From Cladochytrium replicatum (lineage: Eukaryota; Chytridiomycota; Chytridiomycetes; Cladochytriales; Cladochytriaceae): a stretch of DNA of 64,000 nucleotides. The position numbers and the translations under genes were made by a program. This document shows, in pieces, positions 11,073 through 22,414 of this stretch (position 1 is its first letter; each line of letters opens with the position of its first letter). The stretch is from NCBI GenBank assembly GCA_025526935.1, contig JAHLKD010000034.1, positions 310,001 through 374,000 of the forward strand, in the 5' to 3' direction. Under the pieces are notes generated by a model. That model had not been told where the DNA came from. It worked only from the letters and a program-made list of their open reading frames with translations, and made no database searches.

Positions 11073-13380
11073 TCAATCGATTCGGAAAAGAAGGCTGTTA
11101 AAATCAGAACACGCTGAATCATACACGATTCCAATCTACTCGTCAGACCCTGGAAACTGGGGATCTTTTTAACCTGAGAAGATCAACCAACCTTTTGGGA
11201 ACAGCAAAGCACTTTATTTCAGAATTCAAGACCAAGAATAATGATGCTTTCCAACTTACCAATCTCGTATTCTGTATCAAACCCTTTCACATAAGCACCA
11301 AACTTCCTCCCCGCTTTCTCAAAATATGTCTCCGTCCACATTTCGGGGTTGGATTGGTTACCACCTACCGAGCACTTGTCGAAGAAAGTGGCCATAAAGT
11401 TTGCATCCGCTGCTGCAGCATCCAAGGCGAGCATGGCCATAAAGTTTGCATCCGCTGCTGCAGCATCCAAGGCGAGCATGTACCCACTCCAATATGGGCT
11501 GGCGTGGTCATCAGTGCGGGTTTCGGGAGGGATGTCCGTGCGAACGCAATAGTTCAATTTTCTCGGAGGTACGTTGCCAAGTCGGAACGAGAAACAGGAC
11601 CGAAGTCAGCCCAGTCATAACTAAAAGACCAAATGACAAAGCTATTTGGAGACAGGTTTCTTCCGAGATGTACCGATTGATGTACCGCACGTCCCGGTCA
11701 ATGTGAGAGTTGTTGAGACTGCAGCCAACGAGTGAAACCCTGTAGGCTAGTTCAAGAGGATCATAGTTCTCGTGACACATAATCCTGTTCAAAATTCAAA
11801 TATGGTTCGAATTCAAGTTTATGGACGACGGGATCTCATCACGTACCATCCGACATGCTGTCCATGCATTCCAACAGATTCACCCAACATGTACGCACGA
11901 TTCACTCTCCATGATCCATTGCGTGCTGCACAGCGGTACATTAGCTCTCGCTGGAGGATGGTGCCACCAAGGCGACAGTTGGACGCTGATCCGCATTATT
12001 GTCGTGTAGCACTTGGGAGGACCCCGCCAAAAAGACGCGCTCCTTTGAGAACACACTGAATGTGTCCCCACAATAGTTCGCCTGAGCTGACCACAATCGT
12101 TCGATCATGATTCTTCTCTTCACTAGATGACGTCAGCATAAGCGCGCTGATTGCAGAGGGCGGGTCTGCTTGCGAGTCCATTTCCACAGAGAGGAACTTC
12201 CGGTGCGCTTCTTGTTCGCTTCTCTCCATCGCCAATTTCGTCAAATATTCGTCGCTCGGTGTTGCTTCATTCCAATTCTCAAAGGAGCGCATGCGAAGCA
12301 CGTCACGCTGTTCCTCTGTCAGCAAGCTCCACAACTTCATCCTTACTTCGTATGTCGACTTCAGTAATACACTATCCGGCATAGTTCTACTTGGCCCAGC
12401 TTCATCCATCCTTTTCTTTGTGCACTACTGAGAGGCTGATGATTCTTGAGTGTTGCAGCTATACCGGCAATGTCGTGGTCAGACCGAACTGCTTCCGCAA
12501 CACGCGTAGCTTTGGCGTCCAGCAATACGAGATACTTTGCATACCAAGCGCGGACGGATGCAGGATCGGTCAGGCGTTGTCGCTGATCATCGTTCTCAGG
12601 AAGTGGGCCACTTCCATCGTAAACGAACACGTCTGAGGTCTCTACGAGCGCAATGTCCTCGTGAACAACATCGAGAGCTTCGGACACCAATTTCCTAAGC
12701 TCTGCAACCTCCTCCTCGTATTCCGCAGAAGGATCTGAAGGTGCATTTGAAGTTAGGTGCGCCAAGTAGGCGTGGTGGCTAACATATGTCCGCAGAGCAT
12801 CTTGCAGGTAGCCGTCGATAAGATAGCTTCGATGTTCTTTGAGTGTTTGTATGTCCACTTTAATTGTTGTTGCGTCTTTACTAAAAAGATATTGGTTGAT
12901 TTTGCCGATGACGTTGTCAGACATATCAGCCTTGAAACACAGTTGCACCGAGATGTGGGGTGTGACACCAAACTTTTCCGAGAAGATTCGCCTGAGGTCT
13001 CTGAATCGGGTGGATTGGTCCACTTGATGTAATGTCAGGTTGGGTTCTTTTGGAAGTGCAAGACGGGATTCAGCCGAATAGTCCACCTTCTCTCCTGCTT
13101 TTCTTTCACGATTCCTGTTGCGTATTCCGATCAATTGGGCATCGTACTCAGCCTTCTCCAGCTTGTATTTCTCCTATGCAGCGATGAAATCGTCCCCGAG
13201 ACAAGGGCCGACAAGCTCATATGCCAATGTGGAAATGGCTACAACCACGTTGATGCCCCGTTCCATATAGCCAACTGAACCGCGGTAACTCATTACCCAC
13301 ACCGGCTCCCCGGATTGTATGCCTCCAACAAGGAACCAATGAGGGACTAGCGCGCACCGCCAACCACTGATCAACTTGGG
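11073..13380 (-). pseudogene. Tandem unknown family, copy B (pseudogene)
   Basis: Copy B aligns with copy A from its N-terminal block (STLAYELVGPCLGDDFIA) to its end (stop near 11073), with about half the residues identical where frames agree. It is broken. A TAG at 13174-13176 stands where copy A has TGG (Trp). The frame shifts in an A-rich run near 12400, separating the PLSSAQRK block from the helical block that follows. There is another shift in the LGGTILQREL region, a TAA at about 11170 and a TAG at about 11137 inside the C-terminal block. It also carries a 45-base tandem duplication. Long open stretches remain (for example 13134-12361), suggesting recent inactivation. Confidence 0.75.
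11389..11478. repeat. 45-bp in-frame tandem duplication inside copy B
   Basis: Bases 11389-11433 and 11434-11478 are identical copies of a 45-base unit starting TGGCCATAAAG. On the minus strand it encodes a 15-residue Ala-rich stretch (LDAAAADANF core) found once in copies A and C. The identity of the two units points to a recent slippage or unequal-exchange event. Confidence 0.95.
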
Positions 13381-13590
13381 GTGGTGTATTGGTTATGTGA
13401 CATGTCCTCCCAACCAACATCAAGTTGTCGGGCACACCTTAGACAAATTTTTAATCGAGTAGTCGGAAGAAAAGACCAAAAGTCGACGACTAAAGACCTC
13501 AGCAACATAAAAGAACGAAGGCACATGCGTAACCGCATGATAAATGAAACGAAACGAATGAATTGAGTAGCATCTAAACAAAGGTGCACT

Positions 13591-14818
13591 TCATTCGACT
13601 CGAAAATGATGCCCATAAAAACCTGAGTAGGCCGAATCGTACACTAGCCCAATCAACTCATCCGACTCCGGAAACTGTGCGTGTTTTTGACCTGAGAAAG
13701 TCAACCAACCTGCAGCCGAAAATTGATCAGTAAAAATGTAGATCGTGACCGACGTGACAAACTTACCAAGCTCGTATTCCGAACCAAAATCCTCTACACA
13801 TGTCCCGAACTTTTTATCGCCCTTCTTGAAGAATGTCTCTGCCCATACACTACGCCGTGGGCAACTCCTGTCGAAGAAACGGTGCATAAACTTTGCATCC
13901 GCAGCTGCTGCATCAAGTGCGAGCATGTAGCCACTCCAGTTATCAGTGTCGCGGTCGTCTGTATCTTTTTTAAGTTTCTCGCGAAGGTAAGCTGCTACGT
14001 GCTCTTGGGAAATTGGAGCAAAGTCGCCCCAGTCGTACCTACCAAGGAGTAGATACTTAGGAAATGAATGATTCGATTTTGTGCAAGCAGTGCGTACCGA
14101 TTGATATATTTTACGTTTCGATCATCATGTCCATTACCTAAGCTTTTACCGACGAGTGCCACACGCTTGACGACATCAAGGGGATCGAAGTCCTCATGAC
14201 ACATGACCCTATGCCAAACTAAGATTCAAATTGTTTCGATTGAGCTTCAACATACCATCCAACTAGCCTTTCTCGGGTAGAGTCGGGCTCGTCCAACATA
14301 TAAACCCGACGCACTTTCCACGATCCTTTGCGAGCTGCGCATCGAAACTTCAGCTCCCACCGAAGGATAGTCCCACCACATAAAAGAGATTCACGCTGTT
14401 CTGTATTGTTGTCGTGGAATCCAGGAACCGTTTCCTTCTCATCATCCTCACCGTCCTCACCATCATCACCATCTTCGCTACCCACATCTCCAGGAAGGCC
14501 GGTAACGTCCTTATCAACGTACTCATCATCACCATCCTCACCATCCTCATCTCCAAGAAGACCTGCTCCTTTGAGAACACACTGAAAGTGACCCCACACA
14601 ACCTCCCCTGATCTCACTTCAAATGTGCGATCTTTATCCTGCCCTTCAGCAGAAGACGAAAACGCAACCGCAGTGATCTCCTGGTTGTTTGAGTCCGCTT
14701 GCACGACGGAGGATGCTCCAGCCAACATGTGTGCCACAAATACTCTGGTCTCCTGAGCCTGGTTTAATAGTTCACACGAACACTGGGCAGCGACTGTTTT
14801 GGCAGCCAGCAACTGCAC
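13591..14818 (-). pseudogene. Tandem unknown family, copy C (internally deleted)
   Basis: Copy C keeps the family's start and 3' half but lacks the middle. After CSCELLNQ, the counterpart of ATCELLNQ in copy A, it jumps directly to a segment matching KQETHRKF, removing roughly 330 residues of copy A. It then has GEVVWGHFQCVLKG, a long Asp/Glu/Gly insertion found in neither other copy (about 14570-14430), FRCAARKGSWKVRRVYML, an intron (GTATGT donor near 14255), CHEDFDPLDVV, YMLALDAAAADAKFM and the C-terminal block ending FRVE at 13591. The parts present are mostly open, so a shortened protein may still be made. The family function is unknown. Confidence 0.55.
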
Positions 14819-15048
14819 TGCGCAGCGTTATAGAGTTTCCTTATTTGGATAATTAAGAAAGGTGATTTAATCCTTCAAGACCAAGAACAGCGATCACGAC
14901 CCCTCCCGTTCTTAGTAAAAACATGTCGTTTTTCACTAGCATTGCTTCTGTTATGACCGTTAAATACATCTGCGATTCTCACAAACTTGATTAACCGCAG
15001 TGCACGGTTGTGCGATTGCTATATTATTTTTTTTGATCTAACAATCCA

Positions 15049-17216
15049 TCATGCTCCAACACCATCGTTCACTCCACCAACATCTTCACCAGCGAACTCT
15101 TCGTCTGAGTCCTCGAACATCGAAGTTGGGACCTGGTACAAGCGGATGGTAGGCTGCAACAAAAAGAAGCACAATGAATCACGCTATCACACCAATACCC
15201 CAGGAAGCATAGCGCAACCATACCTTGTTGGGGTCCTTGACCAACACAAACTTGCCATCGTCAAGCTTGTTAAAGCACAAATCCACAATGGTCTTCAAAA
15301 TACCCCACGCATTGTTCACATTAAAGTTCATCTGTGTGGCGTACTCCTTGGGCTTGAAGAACCCAGTCCCGAGCATCACATGGCGGTTCCTGTCTTTCGG
15401 TGATACCCTCGACACAAAGCCGATCCGCATCTGATCGGCTCCAGCCAGCATCGCCTCAAGCGTCCACTTTGCTAGCTTGTTGCTGTTATTCTTCATCTCC
15501 GTCGCCATCACCGCGCCGCGCTGCGAGTCAAGCTTTGTTCTCCAGTCGGGCGCGTTGCCGCTGCCGACTGCACGGGGGTCGAACTCGTTCAGCGCACGGA
15601 GGGTGAGGAACACGGTGTCGCTCATGTCGTGCTCGCTCTCGACGACAAAGTCGTCCGTCGCGGTGGTCTGCGCGCTGTTTGCGCCCGCTTGGTAGAGCGC
15701 GGCGTCGATCGAGGTTCGCACGACGAGTGTGACGTCTTCGCCCAGAGGCCATTCACGGTAACGGAAGGCTGTTTGGGACGGAGGGAATCCGTCTTGTTCG
15801 GAGTCGTAGAAGGGGTTGGAACGCTTAAACTTTAGCGCTTCGCCGTCCTTGAGCACCTGCTGACTAAAGTTGCGGTTGATGTATGTGGCTTCTTGCGCAA
15901 GAAGACCAGGGCTATTGATGTTATCCTTTTCGGTGCCTTCAACTGGAGCTTCCGGTGCGTTCTCATTCACAGTGACGAAATCTGAGACAGATAGTAAGCC
16001 TCAAAGTTCACTTTGTAGACGGATGAATCATACCAAAGTGACCGCCTGGTCTCTTGTCGAAGTAAATCTTGTCGTCTTCCTTTGTTATAACAATATCCCA
16101 TGGGTAGACGGAGCGTGGGGCACACATGAGAGTCACCAAGACGTTGTCTGTAGCAAAGACTGTCGGTCCCTCATATTTCTTCACGAGCTGTTCTGAAAAT
16201 AAGCCAAGAGTATTTCCCAATCCACTCGAGATGGTCAAACCTTCTGGATAACAGGATCTTCAGATGTGCTAACATTGTAGAAGCTGCGATCAATTTGTTG
16301 AAGGCGTTTCTCGCTCTTTGATGAAAGTCTGTCGAACTCCTTGTTGTAGTACGATATTGTTCCGTGAATGGCCCTGCAATTCAAAAGAAATTGTGTCAGA
16401 GCGTGAAACAACAAAACGTCTCCAGAATCAAAAAGAGCAAATGATCAGACAGTGTGAATATTTTTGAATAGACTCCACAACGATGATGTGTCAGCCCAAA
16501 TGAATGGCATCATATCAGAGCATTAACTCTACCCTTATCTAAACTTACAAGTCTTTTGCTGCCGGTACGTCAAACGACAACTTGTTCAATCTCACGAAAT
16601 CGATTTCTTCGATCATTCTCCAGTCGGGTTGAACTTGGATAGAAGCATCGCGCAGACGCTGCGGCTTGTCGTTGTACCCATACCGGCGTCCACCCCTCGA
16701 GTTCTGGCCAAACCCGCCCCTACCCGTCGCAGACCGTGCACCTCCACGTCCCGCATCGCTAAAACCACCACGAGCACCGAATCGTCCACCACGCTGTGCA
16801 CCACCTCGGCCAGAGAATCCACCCCTTCCACCACCGAAACCCAGCTTTCGCTGTGCAATCGCCTGGCTGGTGCGGTCAATCACGGAGAACGATGCCTCTT
16901 CCTCTGCAGAGTGTTGGTACAGGAATGTAGACGCGGTGCCGGTGCCGAACGCTTCTTGCAATCCCTGCCCGCGGAAGTTGCGTCGGCCAGTCGCGTCGCG
17001 TCTGTCCTGGTAGCGATCGTAGCCGTACTCGCCTGGAGTTGGAGCAGTCCAATCAGCAATCTTGCCCAGACGGTCCGACTTTGAGAATGGAGCGTAGGGA
17101 ATGTCGAGCTGTTCTGCCGACAGCGGCGGACCCCAGCCGTCGGCATTGTCCGCAATGGTTGGCAGCACAAATGCCGGCTCGCCTTCACGTTCAGATTCTT
17201 CAGTTTCTGGGGACAT
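15049..17216 (-). CDS. Translation initiation factor eIF3 subunit D
   Basis: eIF3d is a subunit of the eIF3 complex on the 40S ribosome; in animals it can bind mRNA caps. Five exons (17216-16549, 16373-16241, 16187-16034, 15981-15224, 15153-15049) join in frame to 605 residues, somewhat longer than the ~550 usual. Diagnostic stretches are [93 protein letters not shown] and [19 protein letters not shown], ending with an acidic tail. The ATG at 17216 is preferred over one 21 codons upstream because family members begin shortly before the NPSGWGP-type motif. The basic region near residues 125-185 is replaced by an RGG-rich segment. CDC34 ends only 85 bases upstream on the same strand. Confidence 0.96.
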
Positions 17217-17301
17217 GAAAGAAAACACGAGGCGCAGGGGTAAGGCGTGGGAAAGTGGGAAGTGGGTTGTATTGTTCAAAACATGGGAAAAGGGTTAGGG
17301 T

Positions 17302-18390
17302 TCAGTCGTCCTCGTCTTCTTCGTCCATCTCGGCATCCTCGTCCATGTCCTCATCCTCATCTTCGTCGTCGTACCAAAAATCTCCATCATCTTCAACTTT
17401 CGGTGGAGGTTTCACAATAAAGTCCTCGGCTGGAGGAACGGATGAGTATGTTACAGGTATCCCTAACAGTAAAGCAAACCTTTTGTCGGAAGGGTCAGAT
17501 CTGCTGGCACATCTTTCCGCGATTTCTCGACTTGCTGCTTGACTATTTTGTCAAACTCTGCTCTATTGGAGCGGTACAATACCTGGGGCGAAAAGCGTAT
17601 TGTTGAGTTCAGGAACGAGAATCAGAAATGGGACCCACCCCGGCATCCACGTTCGCCGGCGAACTGCAATTAGGATCACAAAGAAGAGATACCACAGAGA
17701 GCAATATAGACTCGACAGATTGAGTAGGGTTCCATCGCTCTTCTGCACGCTCGCCGCTGAAGCTAAAATTGAGCAGTCCACATCGAGCGTACATCATCAG
17801 TCATACCTCATTGGGTCATCCCCCGGCGGATGCAGAATCGAAATGCAAAGTTTTCCATCTGTATACCTTAATTTGACCACTGTCAGAACTTCGATGTCGA
17901 ACAAAGGATAAAGCTCATCGATGCTCACACGTTGGGGTGAAAGAACTCATTGTTGAAGGAGAAAGTTGGCGGGTTGAATGGATAATCTTGCGGGAACTTG
18001 ATCGTGCACTGGTCAAAGGAGTTGTCAAAAATAGTTCTTAATCTGTAGCTAATAAATTACCAGGAAATAGCCACCTTCGTAAATCGTCTGTGGAGGACCG
18101 ATGATTCCCACCCTGTAAAGATATCAGCAAGAGCAAATCTGATGTTTTCGCTGTCCCACTTACTCCCACTCGAAGATGTTATCGTCCTTCAACCCAACCT
18201 AAGTAGCCACACCAAGCTTTAAAACAAGAGAATCGAAGATTAAAGCCCGGTTACTACACACCCTGAAGCCAGGAATCGGGCTTTTCGATAGATCTACGAC
18301 GACAACTCAAGTTTAGAGAAATTGATGGTGATTCTGATACAGTTGCATACCTTTCAATTGTCGTTGCAATGTGGTCGCCGCAGACGCCAT
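17302..18390 (-). CDS. CDC34: Ubiquitin-conjugating enzyme E2 CDC34 (UBC3/UBE2R type)
   Basis: CDC34 is the E2 that works with SCF ubiquitin ligases to build Lys48 chains on cell-cycle regulators. Nine small exons (18390-18351, 18293-18262, 18198-18164, 18112-18061, 18008-17929, 17866-17807, 17756-17639, 17582-17480, 17429-17302) join into 215 residues. Landmarks are [45 protein letters not shown] with the catalytic Cys, the acidic-loop region [20 protein letters not shown], and a very acidic C-terminal tail ([19 protein letters not shown]). The acidic loop and tail are the features by which CDC34 binds cullin-RING ligases. The phase of every intron was checked; the exon 5 donor is GTGAGC rather than the GTGTGA two bases before it. 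Confidence 0.95.
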
Positions 18391-18913
18391 CCTGACTCGT
18401 CAATGTAGTCCCACTACAGAGACACTCGATTGGGTATGGAGACTCAGCGATAATAATCAAAAACGACGGTGCTTAGAGAGCGTATAGACGGCGTGAATAG
18501 AAAGCTTTGAATGGGAAAGGTTTTTTCCAGGTTCGGGTAGACAGCTCGGCTGTTACTGGCAAGTTCAGAATCATTAAACAGCTCCCCAGTAACTATTACA
18601 ATGCTTTTACGGTAGTAACTTGCTCTGCACGGCGTCATGCAGTAAACCGGTCAGCATTTTGCCAACCCAAGTTTAGTCCAGCTCACCTTGTCGTTGTCGT
18701 GGATGACGAAGCCACCTTTCGGAGTTTGTTCCTATTTGTAATTAATTTTTAATATTGATATAACTATCCGGAAATACCCATTTCTCTGAGGGCCTGATGT
18801 TCTCAAACAATTTAAAAGCTAGTATAGTTAATGCAGTAATTTAGCACCAGTGAATCAGACAAGGCTCCCCAGCGAAAATTCAGTCCAGGAGCCATTGATC
18901 AGGATCACCCAAA
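18391..18913. other. Divergent intergenic region
   Basis: About 520 bases separate CDC34 (leftward) from the unrecognised gene at 18914 (rightward) and must hold both promoters. It is AT-rich around 18740-18840. No gene or RNA is supported. Confidence 0.4.
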
Positions 18914-20983
18914 ATGGACCCACAACCCCTGATCAGAAGCGCTCGCTCTCCGCCAACTATCCCACACTACCCAGGACTCACCACCGTCCCAATCGACAAG
19001 TTTGTCGGCTCACAGCAACACTCCTCACCAAACCGTCACAGCAAAGATCTCTCGGCCCAGATATTCCAACTCCCGCTGATCAACAAAGTGATCCCTCACC
19101 TCACTCAGATCAGAAACAAGAAGGAATCAGAGGGATCAAAGACGATCGAGGGCAGTATATTCTCCAATGACAATGAATCGTTTTACGGCTTGCCGGTGGG
19201 GAGATTCAGCAAGGTTGGGAAGGGTGTTGTTAATGTGCACGAGAGGTCATTCTTCGAGGACGATGAGACGGTGTCGGTTACGGGCACGATGATCAGCGAT
19301 ATTCGTCCCGACGGACTTGTCCATGTTCAGCGGGCTATGCCGAATGGTTCTCCTCAGGAACGACTGCTGATCCATGGACACAGAGACGACCGCGGAGAAT
19401 ACATGGGTCACTACTTTTTCCATACTTCGCTTCACAATCGAACGGATCACCGCCAAAAGCAATCTTGCTTGATCGACTCAGCTGTAGTCTCGCTCGCGAA
19501 GCGATCCGCGACTATGAGACGCACCGAGCTTTCCGACGTCCAGAGTGTGACGGCTACTCATGCGGTCCGCGAGGACAACCCCGCAAAACGTCATGCTTCC
19601 GCTGTACACCGGCCCGTCTCAATGCATGTCAAGATTCGGGACATTGGCGAGAACAATTCAGACCGCCTATTGGACCATCACCAGAATATCGAAACGCTGG
19701 CTGCTGCACCTCCGCCAGCACCGGTCACACTTCCTTCACATCAGCACAGAGTTTATCCATCCGCACCCCAGGACCCAAACAAACTCGCAATACACAACAA
19801 GGAATGGTACCTCGCGTTCGCAACAAAGGCAAAGGGAGTTCCAATGTACGCCAACTTGAGCTGTGGCAAGAGATTCAGTCAGCTTCGTGCTGGGATGAAG
19901 GTCGAGAACGGTGTTCTCGTTAGAGACGTCCCCATCGATTCACTCAATCTGTCCATAGTCCTACATTCAATATACCAAGGTAAGGTGCACCATCAGTGTC
20001 ATGGCAGCAACTGCATTTCAGGGGAGCGATCCGAAACTTATCCACTGAAAAGGCTCAGAAAAGCTGTTCGAAGTCCAACATCGAAAGGCCGGACACAGCC
20101 GTGGTATCCTGCTGAACAACCAGAAGTCTGGCATTGCAACATGGAAGCTCTCTCCTCTGAATGGGGTACTTCTGCATGCGTAACTCGATATTCTAACCTG
20201 ATATTCCTCTCACCCGAAAGATCCTTCATCGTCGCAACTACTCAATCTACACTAGGAATGCACAAGACAATGATAATTCATCGCACCAACGCGCTGTATC
20301 AATGCAATCTGATCATCCAAAGAAACTGTGGACGCGGGTCGGTGCGATCAATCATACATCCAGAAACCCCCTGGCGCGGTTCGAGATCCTCTGGAGCGAC
20401 TGTGTCCGCGTGATACTGACTGGTTAGCTTATCAAATCTCTCTCCGAATCCAAAATGTATTTCGATTGATGTGTGTTTCTGTAAAGGCGACGTTCCCGGA
20501 TACGCGTACCGATTCATCGACTTCCACACCTCCGAAATTCTCGGTATCTTCATGTTGCGAGAAGACTCCTTCCCAGAGACATGGGACCTTATGCTCCTCA
20601 GCCAGTCCCTCGAAACCCAGCAGCAACCCCATGCAACTCCTCCTCACCACCTTCCGCACATTCACACGAAACGCATTTCAACGAAAAACGGCTTGCCGAG
20701 TATACCGTATGAGGTGTTTGTCGCGGGTGCGCTTGTGATTCAGCAGCTTCGAGGGATCATGCAGCCTCCGGTCTCGGCGGCGGCGGAGGGAGAGCTGAGG
20801 CTCCCGACGGCGGGGCCGTGGGACCCGGCGATTTCAAACAAAGGCAGGAAACTGAGAGGGGAGAATGCCGTTTCAAATGTAGAACGTGCGGGACCGACTA
20901 GGGACACGGTCGTTGAAATGTCGACTATGGACAAAGCACTGAACATGCGCCCTCTGGTCACACTCAGAAATTTGAATTACTAG
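18914..20983 (+). CDS. Unrecognised protein, 639 aa, three exons
   Basis: I do not recognise this protein. Exons 18914-19979, 20022-20378 and 20487-20983 join in frame, with introns of 42 and 108 bases. The N-terminal third has a compact-looking segment (FYGLPVGRFSKVGKG ... ERSFFEDDETVSVTGTMI ... GEYMGHYFFHT), followed by a polar, His-rich linker. A second ordered-looking segment (KEWYLAFATKAKGVPMYA ... FSQLRAGMKVENG) comes next. The C-terminal part (GDVPGYAYRFIDFHTSEI, EVFVAGALVIQQLRGIM) is spliced on at a restored Gly codon. No signal peptide or membrane helix is evident. The last intron is supported because it joins two frames that each look coding only on their own side. Confidence 0.7.
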
Positions 20984-21130
20984 AACAGGGGGCCCCGAGG
21001 GAGTTCGATCAAGAACGGTGTAACTGGACGTTATTTTTAAGCATGTGTGCATAAAATTTGTAGAATTATTCCAAGAAAGCACGAGAGAAACTTGAATCGG
21101 CGAATCACAAAACTTGAGGCATAAAGGAAA

Positions 21131-22199
21131 CTACCAAGTCGCAGTAGCATAATTGCGAACCATCTCATCCACAAAATCTACCATGGACGCCACGCTCGCG
21201 AGAACCTCTGGCGCTTTGGGTGACCCACCTGCACGAATAGTCATTAGTATTATTGCGAGGAAAAAAAAAAAGTCTATAATCATGTTTCTCACATCGAATG
21301 CCATCTCCAGGTGAGAGGTCATGGAAACTGATCACGCCAACGACCAGCGGCTGTCCATTCTCGTCCTTGGAGATGACCGGGCTCCCCGAGTCACCCGTGC
21401 AAGGTGCAGGCAATCCCCCGTCATGCTGCACACAAATAGCGCGGTCCGTTACCGTTGTGACGTTCGCGTGCGGTTTCGACCCAAGAGTGAAGTTCGACCC
21501 CAAACAGGCTGCCTTCTCGATGATCTTCATGTCAGCCTGCTGAAGCACCTGAGGTATAGTCGCCAGGTTTGCATCGATAGTTCCAAAACCGTCCAGATGC
21601 AAAACGGACCCTGAAAAAAAAGACAACGAATTAAATTATTGCTTTGAAGATAATGCGACAATTGTGGGATGATTTGAATTACCAGCAACGGAATCCCTCG
21701 AAATGTCTCTGTTGTACTTGATAATCTCTGGAACGCCGGTATCACGCTCCGCGTTTGCTTTCCGCACGATCATAACCGCAATGTCGTTCGCCGGGTTGTT
21801 ATCCGTCGCCTTCGACTTTCTGTACTCTGGATGAGTGATAATATCCACAAACGTCCACTCGATCGCGCCTTCCGCTTCCGGCGCTGCAGAGATGTTGTAA
21901 CGTCCACTGTACCGCACTCTGGTTTTCGAGGTCGAGTTTGCAAAGTCGGGTACGCAGTGCGCGGCGGTGAGGACCAAGTTTGGGGCAATGAATGCGCCGG
22001 AGCAGATGACATTAGTGCGGTTGGCATTGAAGGCGGGGACGAAGGTGGTTTCGAAGACGTTGAAGAGGTATGGTTTTGGGCTATCGGCGTTTGTGCCGGC
22101 GATGATGCGGCGATGGATTGCGGCCGAGGATGCTAGATCTACGGAGAGGAGGACAACTACGAGCGCTGTGAAGAGACGTGAGGATGATTGACGGTGCAT
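21131..22199 (-). CDS. Secreted trypsin-like serine protease (S1 family)
   Basis: Three exons (22199-21683, 21610-21293, 21228-21131) encode 310 residues of an S1 serine endopeptidase. A signal peptide is visible (hydrophobic LFTALVVVLLSVDLASS), then a short propeptide ending HRR before the mature N-terminus IIAGTNAD, the usual activation cleavage. The catalytic triad is present: His in LTAAHC, Asp in NDIAVM and Ser in TGDSGSP. The last intron splits the Cys codon that starts CGSPKAPEVL, recreating the conserved C-terminal region before the final helix. Secreted proteases of this type are common in saprotrophic and parasitic zoosporic fungi. The natural substrate is unknown. The ATG at 22199 is chosen because upstream Met residues lack a signal-peptide pattern. 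Confidence 0.93.
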
Positions 22200-22414
22200 G
22201 TTGTCTGGACGTTTGACTGTTTGCTTGGCATTTTGGAAGGAGTTTGTGCCCTTAGTATATTGTATGAAAATTTTGACCCACGCCACGCCGCCACGAAAAT
22301 TTTTGATTTGTTGATTCCATGCTCAGTCCATACAAACAATGTTTTGGTGATGGAATAACCTCTCGGCTCCACCTCTTCAATGGGCACTAAGAATTAGGCC
22401 CTCAAATGCGAGGT

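Noticed and set aside
8587-14818. Crinkler-type effector identity for the tandem family
   Set aside because: The N-terminal LxLFLAK-type motif and DWL domain expected of crinklers are not seen.
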